Shown here: positions 32,223 through 44,324 of the stretch, piece after piece
Layout: the number at the start of each line of letters is the position of its first letter
How positions within the stretch are numbered: the stretch's first letter is position 1
Assembly (NCBI GenBank): GCA_001179505.1
Contig: CDMY01000497.1
Location: 1-63,111 of the forward strand
Origin: Vitrella brassicaformis
Taxonomy: Eukaryota > Sar > Vitrellaceae
Length of the DNA stretch: 63,111 nucleotides
Direction: 5' to 3'
The notes under the pieces: model-generated
The model's database searches: none
What the model was told of the DNA's origin: nothing
What the model saw: the letters and a program-made list of their open reading frames with translations, nothing else
Translations under genes and position numbers: made by a program

Positions 32223-35035
32223 ATGGATCCCTCCGATGTGTATGTGTCTTTGGTGCAGCTTGTCGCGAATGCCCAGTCTTTGAAGGCGGGCTGTCTTAAG
32301 CTGCGGGACGAGGTAGATCAGGTAGGTACGATGACCTTACACAGATCAATCACACGAAGGCCTTCATCAGTGAAGCAAGCGCCGCGCGCTGTGTGTTTCC
32401 CGTCCGTCCGTCCGTCTGGCTTTTGCAGATCATCGCACAGGTGTCTCACGTCGAGCAGCACCAGGACTACATCGCCACACAGGTAACTAACCGACACACA
32501 CGTGGCCTGGCCACGACCTTGGAATCGCTCTTGTCGGCTGTCTTTTGTGTGGCATCACGTAGGCGGCTTCCCCGTCGGCATCGCTGTTGAGTGATCAGCT
32601 GGGCTCGATGGCATCTGTGGTGCGGGAGGCCACTGCCCAGCTGCAGCAGGGGCATCCTAGCCTCGCCACGGCAGTGGCGGCACTCACACCGACCAGTGAG
32701 GCGGCGGCGGCGAGTGAGGACACCAACGCACAGCAGGTGAGGGGCAGACCAAAAGACACTCACCATCAACGACGCTGACATTTTGTATGTGTGCTGTACG
32801 TACGTCACTGTGGCACTGCAGGTGTCCGTAGCCACCGGACCATCATACCGTCAGATCCACTGGAGCGGCCAGACTCCACCCATCGATGAGAAACCGGTAG
32901 GAGTCACAAACGATGAGTCTCACATATCAAACCATCACCTGTGCGTCTTCTCGCTGTCTGCCTGTCACTCTATAGGCCCGTCCTCTGTCCCGCGAGGAGT
33001 TGGCCAACGTCTTCGGCCACCTGCAGCCATGGGAGCTGGCCCGCCTCCGACGGCACCTTGGCAAGGCCCTCTTCCACCTGTCGGCCGCCAGGTACACCCA
33101 CCTGACCATCAGCTGTGAGGACGCTGAGGAGCGACGGCTGTGGGCGGCCATGCCACTGGCCACCGCACACAAGTGGGGCCGGCGGATGACGCATTTGAAG
33201 CGTCTGAGGGTCCGCGCTCCATTCGACCGGCCTGGCTGGTGTCTGGGTAAGTATGCGCACCCACCAGTGCAGCATAAGTGCAGGTCTCACTCACCTTTCT
33301 GTGCTATCGTGGATGCGTTCTGTCAGGACATGTGGTCTCCATAACTGAAGGCCATGCCGACGGGCGGGCGGCGCTGGCGGCGAAGCAGCAGCAGCAGCAT
33401 CAGTCGGCGGAGAGGGAGGCGAGCGGCGGCGTGGCCATCTCGACACAGACCGGTGACGACGGCACGCTAGAGGAGCTGTCATTCGAGAGCGTGCTGATCC
33501 CGACCCCTCCCCCCACCCCTGCCCCCCTCCCGGCCCCCTCGCCCATCAAGACCATCACTCTCCCCGTTCTCACGACCGTCACTGCCGTCCCGCAGGATGT
33601 CGCCCGCATCCGCACGGACCGCTCGTGGCTGACGCCCAATGTCGCCACCCTCACCTTTGAGCGGCAGGTGGACACAGAGGCAGCCAAGGAGTGGGTCAAG
33701 GGCTGCAAGGGGCTTAAGGCGATGGGGGTTCTGTCGGTGGGGGCGACTGAGGAGGTGCTGCGCGGCCTGCCCGAGGACGGCAAGTCCCTCTCGCGGCTGC
33801 GGTCCCTCGGAGGCATCGAGCTGTGGTCGGCCGACGCTGACGCCATCGGCCGGCTGCGCGAGACACTGGTGGCGCGAGGGGCCAAGGGCACGCTCGACTT
33901 CAGCTCACTGGACATCATTCCGCCGCGACAGCCGAGTGTGGACGATTATCGCCGGATGAACGACGAGTATCGCCGGATGACCGGAGACCGCGATAGGATC
34001 GAGGAACTGGCAAAGCTCACGTAAGCACGGCAACGGGGGGATCAGAGAGGACAGTAAGACTGGCGGATGTGTCTGTCTGGTGCTGTGTGTGGCATTCATT
34101 CAGGGCCGACGTGGTGGATGCTGATGCCCTGGAGCAGCCCATTCGCCGCTGCCGTGGCGGCATCGGTCGCATCGCTGCCGGGCTGGTGACCTGGGCACAC
34201 ATGCACCGCTGCCCCTGGGTGCGCTACATCGTCAACTACCTGGCCAGCGTGGCGTCGAGAGTGGTGGTATCGGGGGATGAGGGGACGGCAGCGACCATCA
34301 CCAGCGACACATTCCCGACGACCTTCGCCATCGAGGTCGCAGCGGGCGCCCTCACGACGGCAGAGAAGCGCGCGGCAGCCGCCAGCATCGCCTCCGTCAT
34401 GCCGAAATTGGGATGGGCGGTGGTGGGCAGTGATTCATCGCCGTTGACATCCGCTGTCGGTGTGGTGGACTTCCTGACCACCCTTAAGTCGACCATGAAC
34501 ATCACCGAGGGTGCACCAGGGGAGATATCGCTCCAGCTGCACGTGTCGTCGGCAGCGGTGTCGAGTGCTGCGGAGCTCAGTGGGTGGCAGCTGGGGCGGC
34601 GTGCGGCCGATATGCCATCCACGAGGAACGTTCAATTCACTGTTCACGGTAGGCCTCAGTCAGTCGTGTGACTCGATAGGTGTATGTATGTATATATGGC
34701 GGGATCTGTGTGTGTGTCACGTTCAGGTGACGTGGATGACGGCGAGTGTGGCGCGCTCCTCTGCAATGCCATCGCCATCCTCACGTCGTGCACACGACTC
34801 AAGGTACGTCAGCCGAGCAGCAGATCCGAGGGACGCTCTCATGTGCCACTCTGTCCGTTTGGTTCGTTCGTTGCAGGACGTCGATGATGTGACCATGTGT
34901 TTCCAGAGCGTCAGTCTCGCCAGCAAGATGAGCCAGTGGTGGGAGCGTTTCCGACCCGAAGCGCCTGAGGGGTTCGACACGGAGTTTAGTTGGCCGTCTC
35001 TGACTTTCCGCCGCCGCAGCCCATCAACAAAGTGA
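32223..35035 (+). CDS. F-box-like repeat-family protein, copy A (intact)
   Basis: At least nine exons join in phase, giving about 720 residues. It starts MDPSDVYVSLVQLVANAQSL with a helical N-terminus. An F-box-like segment PLSREELANVFGHLQPWELA (about 32,980-33,040) is followed by a hydrophobic, leucine-spaced region (TISCEDAEERRLWAAMPLAT, MTHLKRLRVRAPFDRPG). Next come a Gln-rich and Pro-rich linker (PIPTPPPTPAPLPAPSP-like, near 33,490-33,550) and two further folded regions, one with TSAVGVVDFLTTLKSTMNIT. The protein ends RRSPSTK at 35,035. F-box proteins usually link substrates to SCF ubiquitin ligases; that role is inferred only from the weak F-box. Copy B (44,325-46,550) is a close paralogue. 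A is the only one of the four large paralogues in this window without a visible lesion. Confidence 0.7.
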
Positions 35036-35268
35036 ACACAGGTACGCACCGAAGAGCACTGACAGACAGACAGACAGACACATGGCCGGCCCCAACAGCA
35101 TGTCTGCTGTGCTGTGCTGTGGTGTGTCCCTGTTGCTATATCGATGTCAGCGATGAGCGGCCGGCCTGCGGTTGGTAGTGTAGATGCCCGTTGATTGGCT
35201 CTCTCTCTCTCTCGCTCGCTCTCTCTCCCTCCCCCTCTCTCTCTCTCTCCCCCCCCTCTCTCTCCCCC

Positions 35269-35305
<37 letters not shown>

Positions 35306-36737
35306 TGCTGCATATATGTACGTGTGTACGTTTGGTTTGGTGGGCAGTGACTGGCTGGCGGGCACTCACATGAGTGAGATACTCACACCATCCACCACCC
35401 ACGCATCTCATGAGAGGAGGGAGGGAGGGACGGAGGGAGGGAGGGAGGGGTCTGTGTGCTGACTGACACATTGACTGACTCGGTGGGTAGCTCACACAGG
35501 GGGGGCGGGCGGGGCTGTATATAACCACTGCGTATCTTATGTTGCCATTCGGTGCGTGCACGTATACCGTATGTATTTGTCGCCCAGGCTGAGCTGCCTG
35601 TGCATCGGGCGGCCGCCAGGGGTCGGTGCGTGGGTTCATATGCATCTGTCGATAGCAGTGAGGGCGGCTGGGCGGGGGAAACGTGTTCCTGGCTGTTTGC
35701 CATTTATTTGACTCGACGGACGGACGGGTTGATGGAATGCGAGCAGACAGACAGACCATTGCAATTTTGAGCTGGCATGCAAGCGGCCTGCAGTCACCGT
35801 ACTCACGAGCTCGCCTCTTTTCGTCTCATCTTTTTTGTCTCTCTCTCTCATTTTTGTGCGTGTAAGTGGTCGTCATGTCGAGCGGCCGGACACCCATCTG
35901 TCTGTCGGCATGATGAACCATCCGGTGCGTTTTAAGTCGTGCAGAGGGAGGCTGGGTGGCGACGGATAAATGACATGCATTGACTCTGCGTAGCTGCCAC
36001 ATTGCATTGTATGTATGCGCGTGTTGGCCTGTTCCTGTCGGCCAAGCACACGGATGGCCGGCAGTGAGCACACAGCACTGCTCCGCACCACGTGTCTGTA
36101 CGGGCAGGTCTGTGGTGTCTGTCTGTCTGTCTGTCTGTGTGTCCACGGCTTTTCGCTATCGGCCACGAATGGGGCCGTCCGTCCGTCTCACGACAGACCA
36201 ACAAGCTTGGTTGGATGCACTGCACCAGCGGCAGGCCGTTTGTGTGCATTCAGGTATGTAATCTACGCACGAGTTTTGGGCAAGAAGGGATAAAGGAGGC
36301 CTGTCGGTCGGTCATTCTTGAGTGTGGGGAAAAAGAACAGGGGTCTCTCGCTTTGCCCTCGTTTGTCCCTTCACAGCTTGTCTGCTTGTCTGTCTGGCTG
36401 CCTGCGGTTTCCCCACCAGCCGTGTCGTGTGTTGGTCGATGCTGGCTGATGGGTCATGAGGTCGATGGATGAATGGATGGATGGATGCGTTTCGACATCA
36501 CGCATACGTACATCTAGAGACGATGATCTGCGCGTGTCGTTGCATCTGCCTCCCTGCCTATATGTGCGTGTTTCCTGCTCGTACTCTGACACGACGGCTG
36601 AGTGTGAGGACACGGATGCATTGAAACAGGCGCATCAACGACAGATGTCAACACCCCGTCTGTCCATCCGTCGCGAACGTACACAGACAGCCATCAGCAG
36701 CCACCCGTCCATCCATATGCACCCGTGCGTACATCAA
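35036..36737. other. Downstream flank of copy A, no gene seen
   Basis: A long CT-rich tract (about 35,200-35,310), GGGA repeats and (TCTG)n. Much of it matches the flank of copy B at 46.5-48.4 kb with insertions and deletions. Confidence 0.55.
35200..35310. repeat. (CT)n-rich low-complexity tract
   Basis: About 110 bases of CT, CCCT and CTCCC. The paralogous position in copy B (46,589-46,620) keeps only a short CT run. Confidence 0.9.
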
Positions 36738-37362
36738 TCACAGCTTCGAGAAGGCCGTCGGCTGTGTCTTGCCCCTCCCACCCATGTGTGCAGCAGCGGC
36801 GGCTGCAATGTCGACGTCCTCACTCTGCAGCGCTGCCATGTTCCAAATCCGCCGCATCACCAGACCCTCCTGCAGGCACACGCACACACAGGTACAAAGA
36901 CATAGACAGACACACAAACACACAATCACACCCGTACAGTACCTCAACAGCGCCTGGCTGTCCCAATGGTTCGGTGTCCTGTAAGCAGTGAGTGGTGTTC
37001 GTTCTTGCTAGAGAGACAGGCCGTCTCGTGTTTGTTCGTCTCCGTATGTGTGTGTGTGTGTATGTGTGTATGTAATTATCGGACTTTGAATGAATGAGGC
37101 TTTTGGCCGTTTGCTTCCTTCACTGAATTGATTGACCCTTAACAACTGCATGCCACCCGCACTTCATGTGGTCCCACTCACCGTAAGAAGCGCGTTAGCT
37201 GCTGCTGACTCAGAGCAGATGTCTTAGTCAGTCCACATGTACGTACGTGCAGCCACGCGACGGCCAAACCATCGACTAACACATGCACCGATGCAGCTGC
37301 CTCTCACATTCAATACAGCCTCTCCCTTTAGGACACGAGCGGTGATCTCTGCAGCCGAAACC
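36738..37362 (-). CDS. Small Ala-rich protein, 3' exons
   Basis: Four exons join in phase 0: about 37,309-37,362 (VSAAEITARVLKGEAVLN), 37,188-37,214 (SAAANALLT), about 36,944-36,979 (DTEPLGQPGAVE) and 36,738-36,869 (EGLVMRRIWNMAALQSEDVD, then an Ala run, ending PTAFSKL). Upstream exons are probable but unassigned; a possible first exon begins MARSSWLAAVVD near 37,790. The family is not recognised. A related, damaged version lies in the duplicated flank at about 48,393-48,520. Confidence 0.45.
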
Positions 37363-38541
37363 TGAAAGAAAGCGCACACAGGACAAGAGAGGAGAGGTGA
37401 CTTAATTTTGCAATGGCCGCTGCAGTCACAGTGCAGTGCAGTGTTGCGAAGCTGACCCACGGAACAAGCACAGATCTCTTCGGCAAAAAGACCGCTGGAT
37501 GTGCCAGTGGGGCTGGCGGCTCCTCTCTGACTCCTCTCTGACGGCTCCTCTCTGACGACTCCGGCCGATGGCGCACTCTTACACACTCTGCGGATAAGGG
37601 AAGCGCCGCACCACAGCCACAGATGCGTGTGCACGCGTGTGCGGGCGGCTCACGAGGCAGACAGACACTCCCACCGTACCGTACCAATACCTCCTCAGAG
37701 TGGTCTCGTGAGTAGCTGTGCTGTGGTGGGCTAAGCTTGGACGCTATCGACCACAGCTGCCAACCAACTTGAGCGCGCCATCTCAAGCAGCGGACGGCCA
37801 CACACACTGTCTTTTCTTGCGGGTCGTCACCCAGAGAGGTCTGTATGCAATTAACGTCCGTCGGCCTTGGCGCTGACTGACCAGCCCATTTCACTCACTC
37901 ATGCACCGGACCTCGTTCCCTGCCTGCCTGCCTGCCTCGCCGGAACCTGACGACAAACAGGCAGGCGGACAGACAGACAGACAGACAGACAGACATGCAC
38001 ACACAATAAATCAGACTGACGTGCAAATCCATCCATCCTTTCTTGCTGCAGCCTATCTTCTCGCCCATCCCTCCCCTCCAGTGCGTGACCTGACCTGCTC
38101 TCCTTGCCGCACACACACGGGCATCTACACATCTGTTCACTCTGCTGATAACAAGGAAGGGAAGCCACGGACGCTGTGCTGCTCACTGACTGACTGATGG
38201 GAACTCCACCTTACCGAAAGGGAAAGAGCCTTACAGCCTTGAAAGCCGTGCAAATCAACAAAGCGCCAGATCACCGCTCCCCGTTTCAGATCGCCACACC
38301 CACGCCAATTCCTGAACTCCCCGTTGAACACAAACAACACAAAAGGTCTCGAAATCCTTTCCATTCGTTTGCGAGCTAAGCTTGCACACGCAAAGATCTC
38401 GCTCCCCTCCACAATCGCCGGACACATTCAGACACCGAGGACGCCGTGAGATGTGATGTGATGCTGTGGATTGCTGGCTCACCTTGTCACCTGACCACCT
38501 GACGGTGCCCATTGTATATATGCTCCGCTCATCCCTCCCTC

Positions 38542-38790
38542 TCAGACGTCTGGTGACCCACACGGCGCGGCGTCCCGTTGGCCTCTCAGACACCGCCCGC
38601 TCATTACGTACTGCAGAACCGCCCTTGCCGGTCTCTCCTTCCGAGTCAACTGACTGAAGACGTCGATGGACAGCGGCCGTATGAGAGGGTCCCCGAGGTC
38701 TTGCTCTTCTGATGCAGTGGCGGGCAGCTGCGGTGGCCGCCAAGGCACTTCGCCGATGGCATCCCATGGACAGCAGCCGCACAGCCGCAT
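38542..38790 (-). CDS. Conserved small ORF in duplicated flank, copy A
   Basis: An 82-codon open frame (MRLCGCCPWDAIGEVPWRPP to DAAPCGSPDV) is kept with a single amino-acid change at 49,802-50,050. The DNA is nearly identical across both copies in several frames, so conservation alone does not prove coding. No family recognised. Confidence 0.3.
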   Translation of the reverse strand: MRLCGCCPWDAIGEVPWRPPQLPATASEEQDLGDPLIRPLSIDVFSQLTRKERPARAVLQYVMSGRCLRGQRDAAPCGSPDV

Positions 38791-39632
38791 AATGCTCTCT
38801 CATGCGGTGTCTGGCCCGCTAACCGAAATCTCTCAGTTGCCCACGTCGTTGATCAGGGCTTGTTGGTCATCTGCTGCTTGTCGTCTCCAGTGGACTCACG
38901 GCGCGCGTGGCCTCCCCTCCGCTGCACACACAGCGTCGCGAGATCAGGTGCGCCGTGTGTCTGTCGGTGCGGTTGTGCTTGACCAAATGCGCCTTCTTGC
39001 CAACGTTGTCGGTGTGCAGTGCTGATCAGATTGACGTCCCTGCCAGGGAGATAACAAAGAATATTTGCGCGCTTCACTGGCTGAAGATCCGTCCCCCTTT
39101 CGTGAGCGTCTTAGCGTCGGCGCAGTGACAGAGGTGCGGTGCTCTGCCACATCGCCCACGTAGAGCGAGGTGAGTGGGGCACTCCCTCATAAAGAGCTGC
39201 CAGATCTGCCGAGGAAGGAAAGCAGACAGGCAGAGAGCCTCCATCCGCCCACAGCATCGCACCGCATCATCCCTCCCCTCCCCTCCCTCTCTGTCTGACA
39301 GTTCCGACTCCATCGGCGCACGAGATCTCGTGTCGATCTCCGCTCCGTCAGGGCTCCAAATGTTGCCGCCCAAGGTACACACCGAGGGCAAGAGGGCAAC
39401 AAGTGATTGCCCACATGTCTCAACATCCACACACGTGCAGTGCTTCCATCTCTCTGTGCCTCCCTGTCTGTGTGCCGTCAGGTTTGTGCGTTGCCGCTCG
39501 TTGCCCATCAGGTAAGCAAGGCAACAAGGATGAAGGCACGAACCCCACTAGCACGAGCCAAGCAAGCTGCTCTGTGACGCCTGTGGGTGTGGGACGCACG
39601 CAGGAGGCACCAGTGGTAGCAGCTAGAACACC

Positions 39633-40427
39633 ATGCAGATCTTCATGAAGACTTTCAATGGTACGACCCGCTGATGTCCGGTGCTCTCTCTGTTTTACCA
39701 TGCGCTGCCATGCAGGCGGGTGGTGCACACTGGATGTGGAACCGTTTACCACCGTCGAGGAGCTCAAGGTCGAGATTGAGGACAAGGTGGGCGTCCGGCC
39801 CTCCCAGGTCGACCAGTTCTGGGAGGGGTGCCTATTGCTCGGGCCCCGCCAGATCCCCATAGGCGGGAACAAACGCACACTGGCGGACTACAACATCGGT
39901 CCGGAGTCCTCACTGAACTTGATTGCGTGGGTCAGAGCGGACATGTTCCACAAGACCAGGTGAGGGCGACACACACTGGCGGCAGAAAGGCGCCCAGGGA
40001 TTGGTTGACACATGCCGTGTTTGTGTGTGTGTGTATGTATGTGTGGTTGATGCAGGGGTCGTCATGGGTTCGGCCTTGACCTCGTTGTGCAGCGGGACGA
40101 CACTGAAGAGGAAATCAACAACAAGGAGGACGAAAACCAGCAGGTGGAATGAGTGGACCATTAGCAAGGCATCTGTGGAAGTGTTCCTCTCTGTCGGTGC
40201 AGGTGAAGGCCGCCGACGGAGTGGTGCCCGTTCAGCCAGCCGATGACGATGACGCTTTGCAAGATATTCGGAACACTTTCGAGATGATAAAGGACGCCTT
40301 CAATGTGCTGGAGGCCAAGAACAGTCAGCTGCAGGGCGAGAACAATAAGCTAAAGGCCGAGAACAAGAAATTGAAGGCCGAGAACAAGCAGCTGCAGGGA
40401 CAGCTGAATGCCGCCAAGCAGCAGTAG
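39633..40427 (+). CDS. Ubiquitin-like domain protein with coiled coil
   Basis: Four exons fit in phase: 39,633-39,660, 39,716-39,959, 40,056-40,143 and 40,203-40,427. The N-terminus aligns with ubiquitin: MQIFMKTFNGGWCTLDVEP, then LKVEIEDKVGV and TLADYNIGPESSLNLI at the positions of ubiquitin's TLDVEP, KAKIQDKEGI and TLSDYNIQKESTLHLV. There is no terminal Gly-Gly, so it is a fixed domain and not a conjugated modifier. After an acidic linker the C-terminus (KAENKKLKAENKQLQGQLN) is a strong coiled coil. Such proteins often act as adaptors between proteasome or p97 and partners; that role is an inference. Its upstream flank is duplicated 5' of the unrelated TPR-MYND gene at 50.8 kb. Confidence 0.85.
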
Positions 40428-41371
40428 CCACCCAGCAGCAGTAGCAGCAGTCGTCAATTTTCATTGTGTCGTGTGGTGCCGTGTGGGCGTTTCGGCTGTG
40501 TTTCTGTCTGTGAGCCCGTGCGGATTGACTCATCGTGGTACTTCCGTTGATGACATGCACTGGTTTCGTAGCCACCTGACTGCCTGCCTGACTGCCTGCC
40601 GTCAACCGGCCTTTTCTTATCACAGAGAGGCAGTGGCTGAGGGAGAGAGGGAGGGGAGGGGATGGGATGCTCGTGTGTCGTTCCCTCACCCATGAGTGGC
40701 GGACGGATATCTATCGATGGACCGGTCTGTCTGTCTGTATTGTGTTGATGCAGTCAGTGGTGCTTTGCTTTGTGTACTGGGCATCGGACTGACTGCATGG
40801 GCAGGGAGGCGTTACATGCATAGACAATACCCGGTAGCTGATGTCATTGGATTGAATCTTTTTATCCCTAACATACAAAGTCAACTCACCATCCCGATCT
40901 ACCTGCCTAGCCAATGTACTGCCTACTGATGCGTTCCCATTACGAGAAACAGACAAGACACACGCATGGGAATCAGTCAAACAATCATCGGCTACCGCCA
41001 CGGCTAATGGCTCAAGGCATCTAGATAGTGATCATGAATGTATTTTTATGTCGTCTCTGTGTTTCTGTGTGTCTGTGTGTTTGTGTGTCTGTGCGCCTGT
41101 CCCTTTCCCTCCCTTCCATCGCAACACAAACCCTTGACCCTAGAGGAGTCAAAACCCTTGGTTTTGTCGGCGGCGGACTGACGGGAGGGACCACCTCCTC
41201 TCCCGATCTTTCCCAATCGAAGCGAACACACGGCCGCCGGAGGCAGCCGACCACGCGATCTTGTCAGGAACATTCACGGGAAGAACGAAGAGGTGACACA
41301 CAACACATCCATCCATCCATCCATTTCGTCATGCACCACGGTCCGGTCCTCTTCCCTCCATCAGATCATAG
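40428..41371. other. Intergenic region containing repeat X
   Basis: No gene seen. It holds repeat X (40,775-41,005) and TG-rich sequence before gene copy C. Confidence 0.5.
40775..41005. repeat. Repeat X, copy 1 (upstream of gene C)
   Basis: About 230 bases, including GCATCGGACTGACTGCATGG and CTACTGATGCGTTCCCATTA, recur at 62,888-63,100 downstream of gene D with few changes. Confidence 0.9.
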
Positions 41372-44024
41372 ATGTCGGGCGTTGAGGCCGAGGCCGAGAA
41401 GGATATCGACATGGCAAACGAATCGGTTAGCGAACGATGATTCAACAAACGACACCCGGGCATCTTCCGTGTGGGATTGGATGCATTTGCCAGGATGAGG
41501 TCGTTGGCGTTGGTTTGGCTCAGCTCGAGTCCGAGTGTGTGTATGAAGTCGGCGACTTCCTCACCACCATCGAGCGCAAGCCGCTCTCACTCGTGTGCCA
41601 CCAGCTGCACCATAAGACCACCGACGCGTCATACGGCATCCTTTACCGTGACCTCACCATCTCCATGCTCGAACACAACTACTGGAAGAAGATCAACCTC
41701 ACAGGCACACTCAAAACACGACTGGTGGGTGGGCGGATGGGCGGGAGGAGGGAAAGGCATGGATGTCGAGTGGATGGATGGTTTTCTGTATGTGTGTGTG
41801 GGGGGGTCAGAGCAAGATCAACACGGCATTCATCGAGACCGACAACGACAAGGATGTGCTGCCGTCTGTAGTGGAGGGCATCGAGGCGTCCAACGCCACA
41901 CTCAGCTACATCGGTGTGGACGACCCGGAGCGTTGGTGCCAGTGCCACAACAACCGATACGGCAACAGGGAGGGGGCGGGGGAGGGAGAGGGGGCGGGGG
42001 AGGGGGGTAGGGAGCCAGTGGTGTTTGAGAAGACCCAGCAGCTACACCTGACGGATACACGATACCTAGACCTAGCCGAGTAAGGGGAAGAGGGGCGGGA
42101 GGGGCTGCAGAGATGCAAATCTTTTGGTTTGTGGTGTGTGTTGGTGTGTCGTCTTAGGGATCGCAAGTGGGCGTTTCCGAGTCTGGAGGTGCTGAGTGTG
42201 GGCAGGGTGTGCCAGGAGTTTGTCGACAAGTGCAACCACCTGCCGGCCGTCACCCACATCGTGTCAGCTTCGCCGAAGATCACCTCCATCACGGCCGACG
42301 TCATCGAAGTCACGGACGGGGACGAGTGGCAGGCGTTCACAAGGTACATGGAAGACTGACACGCATCCTTATGCTGTTCGGTCACACATACATCTTTTCT
42401 TGCCTCTGTGTGTCTGTATGCGCGTATGCGCGCGTGTGTGTCAGTTCGCTGAGCGGCTGCCCCAAGCTCACGAGCATCAGCGGCCTCCACCTCGTCCCGC
42501 CCAAAAAGGACTTTTGGGCGGACTACAGTGAACCTGAGTGAGCAGGGCGGAAAGATAGATGGGAGGGAGGTAGAAACACACCATGTCGTATGCGTCTGTG
42601 GTGGTCCGTGTCAGTCCCGTTGAGTACATCTACGATCCGCTGGGCCGCCTCACCACGGCACTCGACACCAACTGGCGCACCGATGACATGAAAGGTAGGT
42701 GGGTGGGTGGGGGTGGGCAGATTAAGACCACACACAGGGAGGGACTCTTTGCTACATGTGTCATCTGTGCTGTGCAGGTGTGGACAAGACCATCACCATT
42801 CACCATCGCTTCTCGTTTGGCGCCGACTTCAGCCGCCAGCTGACCGACCGCAGCGGCCCCAACCACTTCGTGCTCCAGGACCTGCTCAACTGGGCCGAGG
42901 AGACCAAATGCCAAATCGTGTGGATGCCACGGTCGGTGAGATGCAGGGGGGAACGAACCGCAGACAGAGACGGGCACATGCTCCGTGTGTGTGTGTGTGT
43001 GTGTGTGTTTTGTGCAGTGAGGACGACCGTTTCAACTTTTTCGAGTCTTCCATCCTGGACAAGTTCAGCCCGCCGCAGTGTGACGACATCGTCATTGACT
43101 GCGGCAAGGAGGCCCGGGACACAACACCTCCGGCCCCGCACGGACCTGTAGGCCAACTCATCGCCAATCTGACGAAAAATGCGACGCGGTGAGAGAGGGG
43201 TGTATAGGGGAGGGAGGTGCAGCACACGGCCTGAAGCAAAATGTCTGCCCTGCTCCTTTTTCCGTTCCTTCTCTCGCAGGTGAAGTTTGTGTACGGCGGT
43301 GCCCCTCTGCACGACACGTGGGGGCAGCTGCTCACATTTCCCTCCGCCACCAAGCTCTCCATCCACCCCCGCGACGACACCACCGCCGTCCGCCAGGTGG
43401 TGAGCAGCATCCCCAATTGGCTCGTGGCCAAGGACCAGAACGGCAACAGCACCCATCTGCCGGCCATCCAGCACCTCTACATCGACATCAGTCCTCGGCA
43501 TGGCAACAGCGTCATGCCGACCGGTGCTGAGGCTGCCAGGCTGGAGCAGCTGCTGGGCAACCTGGCGGCGGTGCGTGAGGTGTGGCTGGGGGCAAAGAGC
43601 CTCCGCGCCGTGGCGCAGTGTGTGTCGTATCTGCATGCCCGTGAGTTAGATGAGCTGCACATCAGCCTGGGGCCGGAGCTGTTGTCAGATGCGCTGCCCG
43701 ACTCATCACACGTGCCCGTGCCTAGCCTAGCCTACCCTTCCGTCAAGTCGCTGCGTGTGTCGAATGACTTTAGTAAGATCAGCAAGGGGTGCGCGCGGTC
43801 TGTCTTGTCTCTGCTCATGTCCATCAAGCCAGCCAAAGCCAGCATCGATCTGAAGCTCAGCACAGAGTCACTCGCACCAGGCCAGGGCCAAGACAACGGC
43901 TTCGACGAGTATGTCTCTGCTTCCCTCAAGGATTTGCGGCTGGAAGCAGAGAGGAGGGTGGGGTCGGCCTACGATGTGGTGTCGTCTGTGTGTAATGAGG
44001 GTAGCATCTCGTTGCGCATGTGGC
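41372..44024 (+). pseudogene. F-box-like family gene, copy C (1-nt frameshift, runs into gap)
   Basis: Closely matches copy D in exon order. It begins MSGVEAEAEKDIDMANES, splices to DEVVGVGLAQLESECVYEVG and has an F-box-like FLTTIERKPLSLVCHQL. Later exons include SKINTAFIETDNDKDVLPSV, PSLEVLSVGRVCQEFVDKCN, VEYIYDPLGRLTTALDTNW, FSFGADFSRQLTDRSGPNHF and a long last exon with VKFVYGGAPLHDTWGQLL. At about 43,175 an A-run of five replaces six in copy D, so the exon ending there leaves its frame just before the splice. The next exon (VKFVYGG) is then out of phase and meets a stop. The 3' end is lost in the assembly gap after SISLRMW; in copy D the protein continues with a short Lys/Gly tail. It is either a recent pseudogene or a homopolymer base error. 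Confidence 0.65.
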
Positions 44025-44324
44025 NNNNNNNNNNNNNNNNNNNNNNNNNNNNNNNNNNNNNNNNNNNNNNNNNNNNNNNNNNNNNNNNNNNNNNNNNNNN
44101 NNNNNNNNNNNNNNNNNNNNNNNNNNNNNNNNNNNNNNNNNNNNNNNNNNNNNNNNNNNNNNNNNNNNNNNNNNNNNNNNNNNNNNNNNNNNNNNNNNNN
44201 NNNNNNNNNNNNNNNNNNNNNNNNNNNNNNNNNNNNNNNNNNNNNNNNNNNNNNNNNNNNNNNNNNNNNNNNNNNNNNNNNNNNNNNNNNNNNNNNNNNN
44301 NNNNNNNNNNNNNNNNNNNNNNNN
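44025..44324. other. Assembly gap (300 Ns)
   Basis: Unsequenced. It hides the last codons of copy C and the first exons of copy B. The round length suggests a placeholder, so the real distance is unknown. Confidence 0.99.

Larger units (their letters stand above)
32861..39510. repeat. Segmental duplication alpha, copy 1
   Basis: Runs from within copy A to just before the ubiquitin-like gene and corresponds to 44,325-50,750. Similarity is high in the gene body and in 38.4-39.4 kb, and patchy in 35.2-37.9 kb, where microsatellites and insertions differ. Confidence 0.8.

Noticed and set aside
41130-41165. Telomere-like AAACCCTT motifs
   Set aside because: Only two or three scattered copies without a tandem array.
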